Positions 1 to 6,203 are shown, numbered from the stretch's first letter. The stretch is 6,466 nucleotides of DNA from Clostridia bacterium (GCA_900768535.1 CAAGDE010000208.1:1-6466); one strand, 5' to 3'. Notes: generated from the letters alone by a model not told the origin. Translations and numbers: made by a program.

Positions 1-278
1 AGAGCAAATGACTTCGTCATAGCGGCACCGCACACCAAAAATCAAGCGTACTAACCAATCATTGCCGCACAGTCGAACCCCGCCCCAAGCGGGGCGCCAG
101 CAGGCGGGATCTCCGTTGTTAAGAGGTACCACATAACGCCCCGCACCCACCCCAAGCCTTCCCCCGGGTGGGGAAGGTGGCGCGAAGCGACGGATGAGGG
201 CGAAACAGGCGAGCGCACCCACATAGCGCCGCGACTGTCCTGTGCCGCAAAAAGCCTGCACGTCCTGCAAAAAAACAG
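1..278. other. Non-coding intergenic region with GC-rich palindromes
   Basis: No convincing gene lies here; open frames crossing it have no ribosome site and read through palindromes. Visible structures are a small hairpin (ATGAC 8-12 / GTCAT 16-20), a GC-rich hairpin (CGCCCC 81-86 / GGGGCG 91-96), the stronger palindromic repeat listed at 154-201, and an imperfect 12-base direct repeat (129-140 and 219-230, one mismatch) on either side of it. An A7 tract at 269-275 sits just upstream of the -35 box of the next promoter and could act as an UP-like element. The upstream neighbour is outside the window. Confidence 0.6.
154..201. repeat. Palindromic intergenic repeat (gut-Clostridia type)
   Basis: A perfect 8-bp stem (CCTTCCCC 157-164 / GGGGAAGG 170-177) with a 5-base loop is followed by a conserved-looking tail, GCGCGAAGCGAC then GGATGAGGG. 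From memory, very similar hairpin-plus-tail sequences recur in the intergenic regions of many gut Clostridia; only one copy is visible here, so membership of a repeat family is recalled knowledge and not shown by the window. It has no T-run, so it is not a good intrinsic terminator. Confidence 0.5.
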
Positions 279-307
279 TTGACATCCGGTGCAACCCGTG
301 ATATAAT
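279..307 (+). promoter_or_regulatory. Perfect sigma-A promoter of the zinc-ribbon membrane protein gene
   Basis: The -35 box TTGACA (279-284) and the -10 box TATAAT (302-307) are separated by exactly 17 bases. TG at 299-300 gives an extended -10 (TGnTATAAT). An A7 tract (269-275) lies just upstream. Transcription should start near 314, giving a leader of about 53 bases before the ATG at 367. Confidence 0.93.
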
Positions 308-322
308 AGAGGGAGAAAACAG

Positions 323-350
323 TTCCCGCCGGAGAGTGACGCGGCGGGGA
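323..350 (+). other. Hairpin in the 5' leader of the zinc-ribbon protein gene
   Basis: CCCGCC (325-330) pairs with GGCGGG (343-348); the stem extends by a T-G wobble and a T-A pair to 323/350, with a 12-base loop. It lies between the predicted transcription start and the ribosome site. It could be an mRNA-stabilising 5' hairpin. There is no riboswitch consensus and no T-run, so a regulatory role is speculative. Confidence 0.45.
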
Positions 351-366
351 GAAGGACGGTGGAAAG

Positions 367-885
367 ATGAAACAGATTGATCGGACAGTCCGCACCCTGT
401 TCTGGTTTGCGCTGGTGTGGTCGGTGCTGATGGCGGTGGGAGTGCCGCTGATTGTGTTCGGCGCGAGCAAGCCGGAGTGGATGCCGGTGCCGACGCTGTG
501 GCTCGTGCTGGGGATTGCGTTCTCCGGCGGCGGATTTTACGGGGTGCCGATTCTGTGGGTGACCTACGGCGCCAAGCGGGAGCTGCGGAGCTTCGTTTAC
601 GCGGTGGAGGTTCTCGGACTGCGGGATGTGAGCCGGCTGGCATCGCATCTGCGGCGCCCGGAGGAAGAGGTGCGGGTCAAGCTGGATCTCTGCCTGCAGA
701 AGGGATACTTCCCGAACCTGATTCGTGACGGAGACCGGCTGGTGGAGCCGAAGGCAACCGTGCCGCCGGAGGAAGCGGTGCATGACGTGGTCTGCCCCTG
801 CTGTAACGCGCATTTCACCTACCGCGGCGAGCGCGGCGTCTGCCCCTACTGCGGCGTGGCGTATAGCGGAACCGCAAAGCAATAA
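367..885 (+). CDS. Small two-helix membrane protein with winged-helix-like middle and C-terminal zinc ribbon
   Basis: 172 residues, function unknown. Two hydrophobic segments at about 11-33 and 43-68 predict a membrane anchor with a short loop. Residues about 76-127 look like a small helical or winged-helix (PCI-like) fold, with the pattern of a helix-turn region ending in LQKGYFPNLIRDGDRLV. The C-terminus has two CxxC knuckles, C143/C146 and C159/C162, separated by a short Tyr/Arg-rich turn, which is a typical zinc ribbon. By analogy with similar clostridial proteins, the soluble part probably faces the cytoplasm. The ATG at 367 follows GAAGGA (351-356) at 10 bases and lies downstream of a perfect promoter. 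It is transcribed alone and convergently to the lipoprotein gene, ending at the shared hairpin at 892-923. Substrate or partner cannot be assigned from sequence. Confidence 0.88.
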   Translation: MKQIDRTVRTLFWFALVWSVLMAVGVPLIVFGASKPEWMPVPTLWLVLGIAFSGGGFYGVPILWVTYGAKRELRSFVYAVEVLGLRDVSRLASHLRRPEEEVRVKLDLCLQKGYFPNLIRDGDRLVEPKATVPPEEAVHDVVCPCCNAHFTYRGERGVCPYCGVAYSGTAKQ

Positions 886-891
886 AACAGA

Positions 892-923
892 AGCCGCCCC
901 GAAAGTTCGCTTTCGGGGCGGCT
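892..923. terminator. Shared terminator hairpin between convergent genes
   Basis: A perfect 14-bp stem (892-905 / 910-923) closes a TTCG loop. It starts 7 bases after the plus-strand stop (883-885) and lies 12 bases beyond the lipoprotein stop (936-938). On the minus strand the stem is followed by a T-rich tail (TTCTGTTTTATT), a good intrinsic terminator for the lipoprotein gene. On the plus strand the following bases are poor in T, so termination there is probably weaker, although the stem is very stable. Confidence 0.88.
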
Positions 924-935
924 CCGTCTGTCACG

Positions 936-1784
936 CTATTTCGCACCAATTTTCTCGGCTTTTTGCATCGCGGCATCGAAAACTGTTGAATCCGTTGAAA
1001 AAAGATCAGCGAGCGGCGCAAAATCTTCTGAATGCATCCATTGCAGGTATTCGGCGCGCGCCTTCCCGGCATCACCGGAAGCGGCGGTTGTTACAGACAG
1101 AAAATAGTCTCCCAGTAGCATTCCCACCTTCCGTGGGATTCCGTTTTTGCAGATATAAACCACCTCTTTTTCGTCGCTCTTACGCAATACAGACCCATCA
1201 ACATTTTCTAATGTCCCGACATAGGGAACAGGGGAATAAGAAGTTGAGGAATATTCTGCATATGCAGAATAATAATCGGATGTTGACCTGTTTTCAAAGC
1301 AGCCTGGCGAAAAAATTACAGAGATGCAGTTCGCATCAAAATAGTAATGGTAGACAATGCAGTCAGCGGAAATCTGAAATGTAACGGAATCAAACGAATC
1401 CACTGTATCCGGACGTATGCCGAAAATTTTTTCAATCGAAACATATCCGACTCTCGCGTACTCGTTTGTCTTGTAACCGTTGATTTGAGGGAATGTATCA
1501 AACGCAGGAAGCTTCCCATAATCGGACGCCTGGGTGGAGCCGGTAAACAAATACGTCTCCAAATCCCTGACCGAATCAAATCGGCATTCAACGGTATCCT
1601 GGGAAAACAGATTCTGAATCCTGTCCGGTGCGCCTATGTGTAACCCCTCCGGCGAATTTGGTGTAACGGTGTCCGATGCGCGGGACGGACTGCCCTGCGC
1701 TTTTTCGGTATCTACCGCAGAAGAACCGCAGGCTGCCAATAACAAAGCTGACAGAAGCAGGGATACTGCTCGCAGATGCTTCAT
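936..1784 (-). CDS. Secreted lipoprotein of unknown function
   Basis: 282 residues. The N-terminus is a lipoprotein signal: K2/R5, a Leu-rich core, then the lipobox L16-A17-A18-C19, so C19 should be lipidated and the protein held on the outer face of the membrane. Residues about 20-48 form a Ser/Thr/Pro-rich linker. The rest (about 50-282) is a mixed domain rich in Tyr, Phe and Asp, with cysteines at 67, 142, 153, 162 and 212 and no motif I recognise. The start at 1784 is chosen because GGAGG (1795-1799) lies 10 bases upstream and the signal peptide begins there; an in-frame ATG further up (1823) has no ribosome site and would add a charged extension before the signal. It has its own perfect promoter (1841-1869) and ends at the shared terminator. 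Two sampled blocks (1201-1260, 1381-1440) are about 40-42% GC against about 63% in the helicase gene (2401-2460), suggesting a different origin or weaker codon selection. Confidence 0.85.
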   Translation of the reverse strand: MKHLRAVSLLLSALLLAACGSSAVDTEKAQGSPSRASDTVTPNSPEGLHIGAPDRIQNLFSQDTVECRFDSVRDLETYLFTGSTQASDYGKLPAFDTFPQINGYKTNEYARVGYVSIEKIFGIRPDTVDSFDSVTFQISADCIVYHYYFDANCISVIFSPGCFENRSTSDYYSAYAEYSSTSYSPVPYVGTLENVDGSVLRKSDEKEVVYICKNGIPRKVGMLLGDYFLSVTTAASGDAGKARAEYLQWMHSEDFAPLADLFSTDSTVFDAAMQKAEKIGAK

Positions 1785-1840
1785 GATTGAAAATCCTCCG
1801 TTTTTTTGATCCCGCAGGGGCACTGCGGAATTCTGCTATC

Positions 1841-1869
1841 ATTATACCATATTCCCCGCCGTTTGTCAA
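1841..1869 (-). promoter_or_regulatory. Perfect sigma-A promoter of the lipoprotein gene
   Basis: On the minus strand TTGACA (1869-1864) and TATAAT (1846-1841) are separated by exactly 17 bases, with an extended -10 (TGG directly before TATAAT). Predicted start is near 1834, giving a leader of about 50 bases that contains a 6-bp hairpin (CCGCAG 1812-1817 / CTGCGG 1823-1828). It begins 53 bases after the helicase stop codon, so the lipoprotein gene does not depend on read-through from pcrA. Confidence 0.93.
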
Positions 1870-1922
1870 CCGGGCGGCGCAGGCGAAGGTCCCTCCCCAC
1901 GCGAGGAGCGGCACCCCGGAGC

Positions 1923-4370
1923 CTACACCCTGCGCATTTTTGCGAAGGAGCCCATGAGCTTTTTGGTCCCGGCGCGGTCGAAGACGACCTCATAGAGAAC
2001 ATCGGAGCCCATCTTTTTGCAGGAGAGGATCTCCCCCTCGCCGAAGACCGGGTGCTGTACGCGGTCGCCGGGGGCAAAGGCTTCTGCGGGCTTCCTTGCG
2101 GCGGCAGTTGCCCTGACGGCTCCGCCGGTACCGCTCCCGGAGCCGCTCCCGGTGCCGCTCCCGGAGCTGCTGAAGTAGGTCTTTTTCTGCGTCACGGGGG
2201 ACTGCGCGCCGTAGGCTCCGTAGAGGGAGCCGGTCGCCCCGCCGGTGCGCCTGCGTCTGCCGCCGTCAATCAGCCCGGCGGGAATCTCGGAGACGAACCG
2301 GGAAAGCGGGTTGTAGGTCGTTCTGCCGAAGAGCAGGCGCTGGTCGGCGTGCAGGATGTACAGCTCCTTCTTCGCCCGCGTGATGGCAACGTAGGCAAGC
2401 CGGCGCTCCTCCTCCATTTCCGCATCGCCGCCATCAATCGTCTGCATTCCGGGGAAAACGCCGTCCTCCATGCCGGGCAGGAAAACGACGGGAAACTCCA
2501 GTCCCTTTGCACTGTGCACCGTCATCATCACCACCGCATCGGCGCTCTCGTCATAGCGGTCGATGTCCGCCACCAGCGCGGTCTCCTCCAGAAACCCTGT
2601 CAGGGTGGGCGTCTCCTCCCCCTCCTCGCACTCGCGGATGTACTCCAAAATCTGCGATTTGAACTCGTCCAGGTTCTCCAGACGCTCCTTTTCGGCTTCC
2701 CCGGCGGCAATCAGCATCTGCCGGTAGCCGGAACGGTCCAGCATCGCATCGAACAGCACGTCCAGCCGCATTTCGTCCGCGTCCCGCGCCAAGCCCTCGA
2801 TCAGCGCGGCGAAATCGCAGAGCATCGGTGCGGCATTCTTCAGCGCGGCATACGCCTGCGCCCGCGCGATGACCGCAAACTGCGAGCAGCCCTCTTCCGC
2901 CGCGATGGCTGCAATCGCCTCCAGTGTTTTGGGTCCGATTTTCCGGCGCGGCTCGTTGATGATGCGGAGCAGGCGCACGTTGTCGTCATGGTTGCGGATG
3001 AGCTGCAGATACGCCACCGCGTCCCGGATCTCCTTGCGGTCGGAGAAGCGCGTGCCGCACAGCATCCGGTAGGGCACCGCCGCGCGCGCGAACGCCCGCT
3101 CGATGTTCTGCGACTGCGCGTTCATGCGGTAGAGGATGGCAAAATCGCGGTACTGCGCCTCCCCTTTTGCCACCGCGCGCTGAACCGTATCCACAATCCG
3201 GCGGCTCTCGTCGTTCTGGTCGGTACAGCACAGCAGATGGATCAGCGAGCCCGCACCGGCGGACGTCCACAGCGTTTTGCCCATGCGCCCGGCGTTCTGC
3301 GCGATCACCGCGTTCGCCGCGTCCAGGATGTTCTGCGTGGAGCGGTAGTTCTGCTCCAGCCGGACGACCTTCGCGCCGGGATAGGTCTTGTCGAAGGACA
3401 GGATATTCTGTATGGTCGCGCCCCGGAAGCGGTAAATGCTCTGGTCATCGTCCCCCACCACCATCAGGTTCCGGTGTCCGGCGGCAAGCAGGCGCGTCAG
3501 CTCGAACTGTGCCACGTTCGTGTCCTGATATTCGTCCACGCAGACGTAGCGGAAGCGCCGCTGATAGAACGCCGCAATCTCCGGGTGCCGCCCGAACAGC
3601 AGGACGGTCTGCATGATGATGTCATCGAAATCGACCGCGTTCGACTCGCGCAGCAGCTGCTGATATTCCGCATACACCCGCGCAATCTGCCCCTGCCGGA
3701 AGTCCTTTCCCGCCTCGGCGGCGAACGCTTCGGGCGTCAGGAGCCGATCCTTTGCCCGGCTGACCGCGTTTGCGACCGTCTTGACGGGCAGGAGCTTTTC
3801 ATCAATCCTGCACCGCTTCATCGCCTCGGAATACGCCTTTTTGCTGTCGTCCGTGTCCCAGATGGAAAAGTCCGGACGGTATCCCGCGGCCTCGGCATGG
3901 CGGCGCAGGATCCGCACGCAGACCGAGTGGAACGTTCCGGTCAGAATCTCCCCGCACGCGGCGGGATCGTCCGCAAACATCGCGTCAATCCGGCTCCGGA
4001 TCTCCTTTGCCGCCTTGTTCGTAAAGGTGATGGCAAGCACGCCCCAGGAAGGGCAGGGATCCTCGGCAAACACGTCCAGCATGGCGCGGAGCTGCTCCCT
4101 TGTGCAGGTCTTTGCCGCCTGCTCCAGATAGGCAAGCTGCTCCTCGGTCACGCCGTCCGGCACGGTCTGCGACCAATACGCATTGCCGTAACGGATGATG
4201 AACGCAATGCGCCGGACCAGCACCGTGGTCTTTCCGCTCCCCGCGCCCGCAAGCACCAGAAGGGGTTCGTTGACCGTGAAGACCGCCTCGCGCTGACGGT
4301 CATTGAGATCCGCATATGCCGCATCGAACAGCGCGCGCTTGGCGGCAAGATAACGTTCTGCCAGTGTCAT
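1923..4370 (-). CDS. pcrA: PcrA/UvrD-type ATP-dependent DNA helicase (superfamily 1A)
   Basis: 815 residues. The enzyme unwinds DNA 3'-5' using ATP, acting in nucleotide excision repair, clearing of RecA filaments and transcription-coupled repair. All SF1A motifs are present: Q motif with Q26, Walker A AGAGSGKTT (41-49, K47), Ia ITFTNKAAKE (114-123), Ib TGTFHS (144-149), II VDEYQD (278-283), III GDDDQSIYRFRGA (306-318), IV QNYRST (340-345), V TVHSAKGLEF (617-626), VI YVAITRAKK (660-668, R665). The C-terminus (about 766-815) matches the Tudor-like domain of PcrA that binds RNA polymerase. Oddities: an insert of about 40 residues (62-109) between motifs I and Ia, which I recall from clostridial homologues, and a Gly-Ser linker (735-750). 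These make it longer than the usual 720-750. The start ATG overlaps the upstream stop as ATGA; the ribosome site is weak (AAGGA about 12 bases upstream), so translation is probably coupled. No clear terminator follows. Confidence 0.97.
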   Translation of the reverse strand: MTLAERYLAAKRALFDAAYADLNDRQREAVFTVNEPLLVLAGAGSGKTTVLVRRIAFIIRYGNAYWSQTVPDGVTEEQLAYLEQAAKTCTREQLRAMLDVFAEDPCPSWGVLAITFTNKAAKEIRSRIDAMFADDPAACGEILTGTFHSVCVRILRRHAEAAGYRPDFSIWDTDDSKKAYSEAMKRCRIDEKLLPVKTVANAVSRAKDRLLTPEAFAAEAGKDFRQGQIARVYAEYQQLLRESNAVDFDDIIMQTVLLFGRHPEIAAFYQRRFRYVCVDEYQDTNVAQFELTRLLAAGHRNLMVVGDDDQSIYRFRGATIQNILSFDKTYPGAKVVRLEQNYRSTQNILDAANAVIAQNAGRMGKTLWTSAGAGSLIHLLCCTDQNDESRRIVDTVQRAVAKGEAQYRDFAILYRMNAQSQNIERAFARAAVPYRMLCGTRFSDRKEIRDAVAYLQLIRNHDDNVRLLRIINEPRRKIGPKTLEAIAAIAAEEGCSQFAVIARAQAYAALKNAAPMLCDFAALIEGLARDADEMRLDVLFDAMLDRSGYRQMLIAAGEAEKERLENLDEFKSQILEYIRECEEGEETPTLTGFLEETALVADIDRYDESADAVVMMTVHSAKGLEFPVVFLPGMEDGVFPGMQTIDGGDAEMEEERRLAYVAITRAKKELYILHADQRLLFGRTTYNPLSRFVSEIPAGLIDGGRRRRTGGATGSLYGAYGAQSPVTQKKTYFSSSGSGTGSGSGSGTGGAVRATAAARKPAEAFAPGDRVQHPVFGEGEILSCKKMGSDVLYEVVFDRAGTKKLMGSFAKMRRV
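2133..2168 (-). repeat. In-frame 12-base tandem repeat coding the Gly-Ser linker of PcrA
   Basis: Three adjacent 12-base units on the plus strand (2133-2144, 2145-2156, 2157-2168) differ only at one middle base (A or T) and at the final base of the last unit. On the coding strand they encode alternating Gly-Ser-Gly-Ser and Gly-Ser-Gly-Thr, part of the linker at about residues 735-750. The unit length is a multiple of three, so slippage would change linker length without breaking the frame. Confidence 0.85.
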
Positions 4371-5251
4371 GAATCTGCCGTTTCCTTTCCCGTTTCCTCA
4401 TAGACGTGCTTCATAAACAGTGCGTCCTCCGCCTGCGTTCCCGCCGACTCGCAGATGATGCGCGGGCAGACGCCCTCCCGCACAATCGCCTCCGCCAGCG
4501 GCTCGAAGGCAGGTCCGTACACCTCGTCCGCAAACGTCAGGTGCCGCTTCTCCCCCGCCCCGGTGTACTCGATCCGGGAGAAGTGGCAGTGCAGGTATTT
4601 CGCGTGCCGGTCGCCCAGCGCTTCCCCGATTTCGCAGAACACCCGCCGGTAGCTGTCACAGTCCGGGAACGCTCCGCCCTGCACCCTTGCGTTCAGATGT
4701 CCGAAATCGACCACCGGCGTGTAGATCGGCGCCACGCGGCACTGCGCGATCACTTCCTCCAGCGTGCCCAGCTGGTTGACCTTTCCCATCGTCTCAATCC
4801 CCAGCCGCGCGCACGGGCTGTCCCCGACCTCTGCGGCAACCTTCTCCAGCGTGTCAAAAGAAAGCCGCATGGCTTCCTCCCGCGTGATCTTCGCCGCGCT
4901 CCCGCTGTGGATGACAATCGTGTCCGCGCCCAGCAGCCCCGCCGCCCACAGGCTCTTTTTGATATATTCCAGGCTCTTGTACCGCTTCTCCGGATCGGTC
5001 CCCGACAGCGAGATGAAGTACGGCGTGTGAAGCGACATCAGAATCCCCGCTTCCCGCGCCGCTTTTCCGATCGCCGCCAGGGTCGCCTCCCCCGCCGTGA
5101 TGCCGTTCCCCGCCTCGTATTCGAACGCGTCCAGACCCTTCTCCTTCAGCCATTCCGGCGCCTGAAGCGTCGTCTTCTTTCCCTCCGCGTAAAACCAGTC
5201 TCCGTTCCCGCCCGGCCCGAACGCCGGCGCTGTAATCCTTCCATAATCCAT
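4367..5251 (-). CDS. Endonuclease IV-like TIM-barrel protein (AP endonuclease 2 family)
   Basis: 294 residues, about the usual length for endonuclease IV (280-300). Family members are metal-dependent TIM barrels; true endonuclease IV cuts DNA 5' of abasic sites, while relatives are sugar-phosphate isomerases. Metal-ligand positions visible by motif are H75 (SLHTPYF), H115 (VIHSG), E153 (GIETM), D182 and H185 (VVDFGHLNA), H221/H223 (LHCHFS), H237 (GEKRHL) and E268 (ICESAG). The Asp of the D-x-H pair in E. coli Nfo is not obvious: the stretch reads EKRH. The HFSxIEY-like segment resembles the archaeal-type branch as I remember it. The ATG at 5251 follows GGAGG (5256-5260) at 4 bases. Its TGA overlaps the pcrA ATG, so the two are likely translationally coupled, which favours a DNA-repair role over sugar isomerisation. 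Repeat copy A ends only 20 bases upstream of the start. Confidence 0.85.
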   Translation of the reverse strand: MDYGRITAPAFGPGGNGDWFYAEGKKTTLQAPEWLKEKGLDAFEYEAGNGITAGEATLAAIGKAAREAGILMSLHTPYFISLSGTDPEKRYKSLEYIKKSLWAAGLLGADTIVIHSGSAAKITREEAMRLSFDTLEKVAAEVGDSPCARLGIETMGKVNQLGTLEEVIAQCRVAPIYTPVVDFGHLNARVQGGAFPDCDSYRRVFCEIGEALGDRHAKYLHCHFSRIEYTGAGEKRHLTFADEVYGPAFEPLAEAIVREGVCPRIICESAGTQAEDALFMKHVYEETGKETADS

Positions 5252-5271
5252 GTTTCCTCCATGAGGGGAAA

Positions 5272-5387
5272 GACCTTGGGACGCTGTCCCAAACCCTGCT
5301 TAGACCCTTCTTGAAAGAAGGGTCTAAGAACCCCAAGAACCTTCCCTGAGAAGGGCGTCCTCCCTTCCTTCAAGCCTACAAAATTTG
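5272..5387 (+). repeat. Palindromic intergenic repeat, copy A
   Basis: It is 116 bases, matching copy C (6351-6466) with only four substitutions. It contains three hairpins: hairpin 1, TTGGGA/TCCCAA (5276-5281 / 5287-5292); hairpin 2, a perfect 13-bp stem with TGAA loop (5299-5328); hairpin 3, GAAGGG/CCCTTC (5350-5355 / 5362-5367, approximate edges). Copy B follows in inverted orientation. The left end lies 20 bases from the ATG of the endonuclease IV-like gene, just upstream of its ribosome site. No coding function is evident and there is no T-run, so it is not a standard terminator. Confidence 0.92.
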
Positions 5388-5399
5388 ATCTGCCGCAGA

Positions 5400-5494
5400 G
5401 AAGGGAGGACGCCCTTCTCAGGGAAGTTCTTTGGATTCCTAAACCTTTCTTTCAAGAAAGGTTTAGGCGGGGTTTGGGGCAGAGCCCCAAGGTC
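5400..5494 (-). repeat. Palindromic intergenic repeat, copy B (inverted)
   Basis: It is an inverted, more diverged copy of A, 95 bases long with one single-base deletion. Bases 5400-5425 are a perfect 26-base inverted match of 5342-5367, separated by a 32-base spacer, so A and B together could fold into one long hairpin. Its own hairpins are intact: TTGGGG/CCCCAA (5474-5490) and a 13-bp stem (5438-5467). Every stem difference from A in these two hairpins is compensated by its partner. The element begins at the last base of the ribU stop codon TAG. Confidence 0.9.
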
Positions 5495-6096
5495 TACCCC
5501 CTCCCATGCAGAAGCGGAGAGAGGTGTTTGTAGATCAGGAAAACCAGCAGGGTATCGACCAGTCCTTTGAGGAGGGTGAACGGGAGGTTGAAGATCAGGA
5601 GGCACTGGAGCAGTCCGTTCACGCCGGGGACGATTGCCTGGTACATTTCAATGATGGCATCCAGCGGCAGAAACTTGGTATAGACCGGGTAGCTGACGAA
5701 GTAGTTCAGCGGCAGACTGCACGCCGCCATGAACAAAGAGCCGCCGACGGCACCAACCAGCGCCGCGCCGCGGTTCCGCCGCACCCGGTACAGCACCCCT
5801 GCCGGCAGAACAAAGCAGGCGCCCAGCAGAAAATTGCACAATTCCCCCACGCCGCCCGTTGCGGTGAAGGGCAGGTGGATCAGGTTCTTCACCAGACAGA
5901 CCGTCACGCCCGAAACCGGTCCCATGCTGAAGGTCGCCAGCAGTGCCGGCAGCTCCGAAAAATCAAACTTCACAAAGGACGGCATGAACGGCACCGGAAA
6001 CTCCAGCATCATCAGCACCGCCCCCAGCGCCGACAGAATGCCCGTGACCGTCAGCCAGCGTAAATAGTCTCTTCTCGTTTTTTCTGTTTTCATCAT
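5494..6096 (-). CDS. ribU: RibU, riboflavin-specific S-component of an ECF transporter
   Basis: 200 residues with about six hydrophobic segments. RibU is the membrane subunit that binds riboflavin; uptake needs the EcfA/EcfA'/EcfT module, which is not in the window and is normally encoded elsewhere and shared. Family motifs are clear: LEFPVPFMPSFVKFDFSELP (31-50), LVKNLIHL (68-75), GGVGELCNFLLG (81-92), LPLNYFVSYPVY (128-139) and LPFTLLKGLVDTLL (171-184). The start is the first of two adjacent ATGs (6096), 6 bases after GGAG (6106-6103); the second (6093) is also possible. The same frame stays open to 6312, but that part is the riboswitch and is not coding. Expression should be repressed by FMN through the upstream riboswitch. 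The final residues (GRG) and stop abut repeat copy B, so the C-terminus may have been trimmed or altered by the repeat. Confidence 0.96.
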   Translation of the reverse strand: MMKTEKTRRDYLRWLTVTGILSALGAVLMMLEFPVPFMPSFVKFDFSELPALLATFSMGPVSGVTVCLVKNLIHLPFTATGGVGELCNFLLGACFVLPAGVLYRVRRNRGAALVGAVGGSLFMAACSLPLNYFVSYPVYTKFLPLDAIIEMYQAIVPGVNGLLQCLLIFNLPFTLLKGLVDTLLVFLIYKHLSPLLHGRG

Positions 6097-6098
6097 CG

Positions 6099-6106
6099 TT
6101 TTCTCC
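6099..6106 (-). promoter_or_regulatory. ribU ribosome-binding site, maskable by the terminator tail
   Basis: The minus strand reads GGAGAAAA from 6106 to 6099, followed by CG and the ATG at 6096. The same eight bases are perfectly complementary to TTTTCTCC at 6130-6123 in the tail of the upstream terminator, with a 16-base loop between them. The site can therefore be hidden in any read-through transcript whose tail segment is free. The pairing is seen in the sequence; its use in the cell is inferred. Confidence 0.75.
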
Positions 6107-6123
6107 TTATATTCATCAATTAG

Positions 6124-6170
6124 GAGAAAAGATGCCCCACCGATCCCGTATTCCAAACGGTTTGTGGGGC
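6124..6170 (-). terminator. FMN-controlled intrinsic terminator in the ribU leader
   Basis: On the transcribed strand GCCCCAC (6170-6164) pairs with GTGGGGC (6140-6134); an inner CCGT/ACGG stem (6160-6157 / 6149-6146) extends the hairpin. The tail is ATCTTTTCTC (6133-6124). The tail is perfectly complementary over 10 bases to GAGAAAAGAT (6214-6205), which contains most of the 3' strand of the riboswitch P1 helix, so terminator and antiterminator are mutually exclusive. FMN binding should free the tail and allow termination. Confidence 0.9.
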
Positions 6171-6203
6171 GTGCAATTGCTGCCGCTGTGGGTATCAAGT
6201 TGC

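Noticed and set aside
51..643. Minus-strand open frames over the left intergenic region
   Set aside because: They read through GC-rich palindromes and the promoter of the plus-strand gene and lack a start context.
1785..1823. Upstream in-frame ATG for the lipoprotein
   Set aside because: It has no ribosome site and would put a charged 13-residue extension before the signal peptide; GGAGG supports the ATG at 1784.
1801..1828. T7 run next to a CCGCAG/CTGCGG hairpin as a terminator
   Set aside because: On the plus strand the T-run precedes the hairpin, and on the transcribed minus strand it reads as A-run; the orientation is wrong for intrinsic termination.
1870..1922. Terminator after pcrA
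   Set aside because: It is GC-rich with only weak, imperfect pairing and no T-run, so I do not call one.
1806..4403. Long plus-strand open frame (865 codons) opposite the helicase gene
   Set aside because: It lies antisense to a gene with every SF1A motif intact; its translation is rich in Arg/His/Leu without domains, typical of the complement of high-GC coding DNA.
4406..5314. Plus-strand open frame (302 codons) opposite the endonuclease IV-like gene
   Set aside because: It is the antisense shadow of a gene with clear family motifs; composition is Arg-rich and it runs into repeat copy A.
5146..5605. Several short open frames crossing repeats A and B on both strands
   Set aside because: They are translations of the palindromic repeat, with no ribosome sites; the same kind of peptide arises wherever the repeat occurs.
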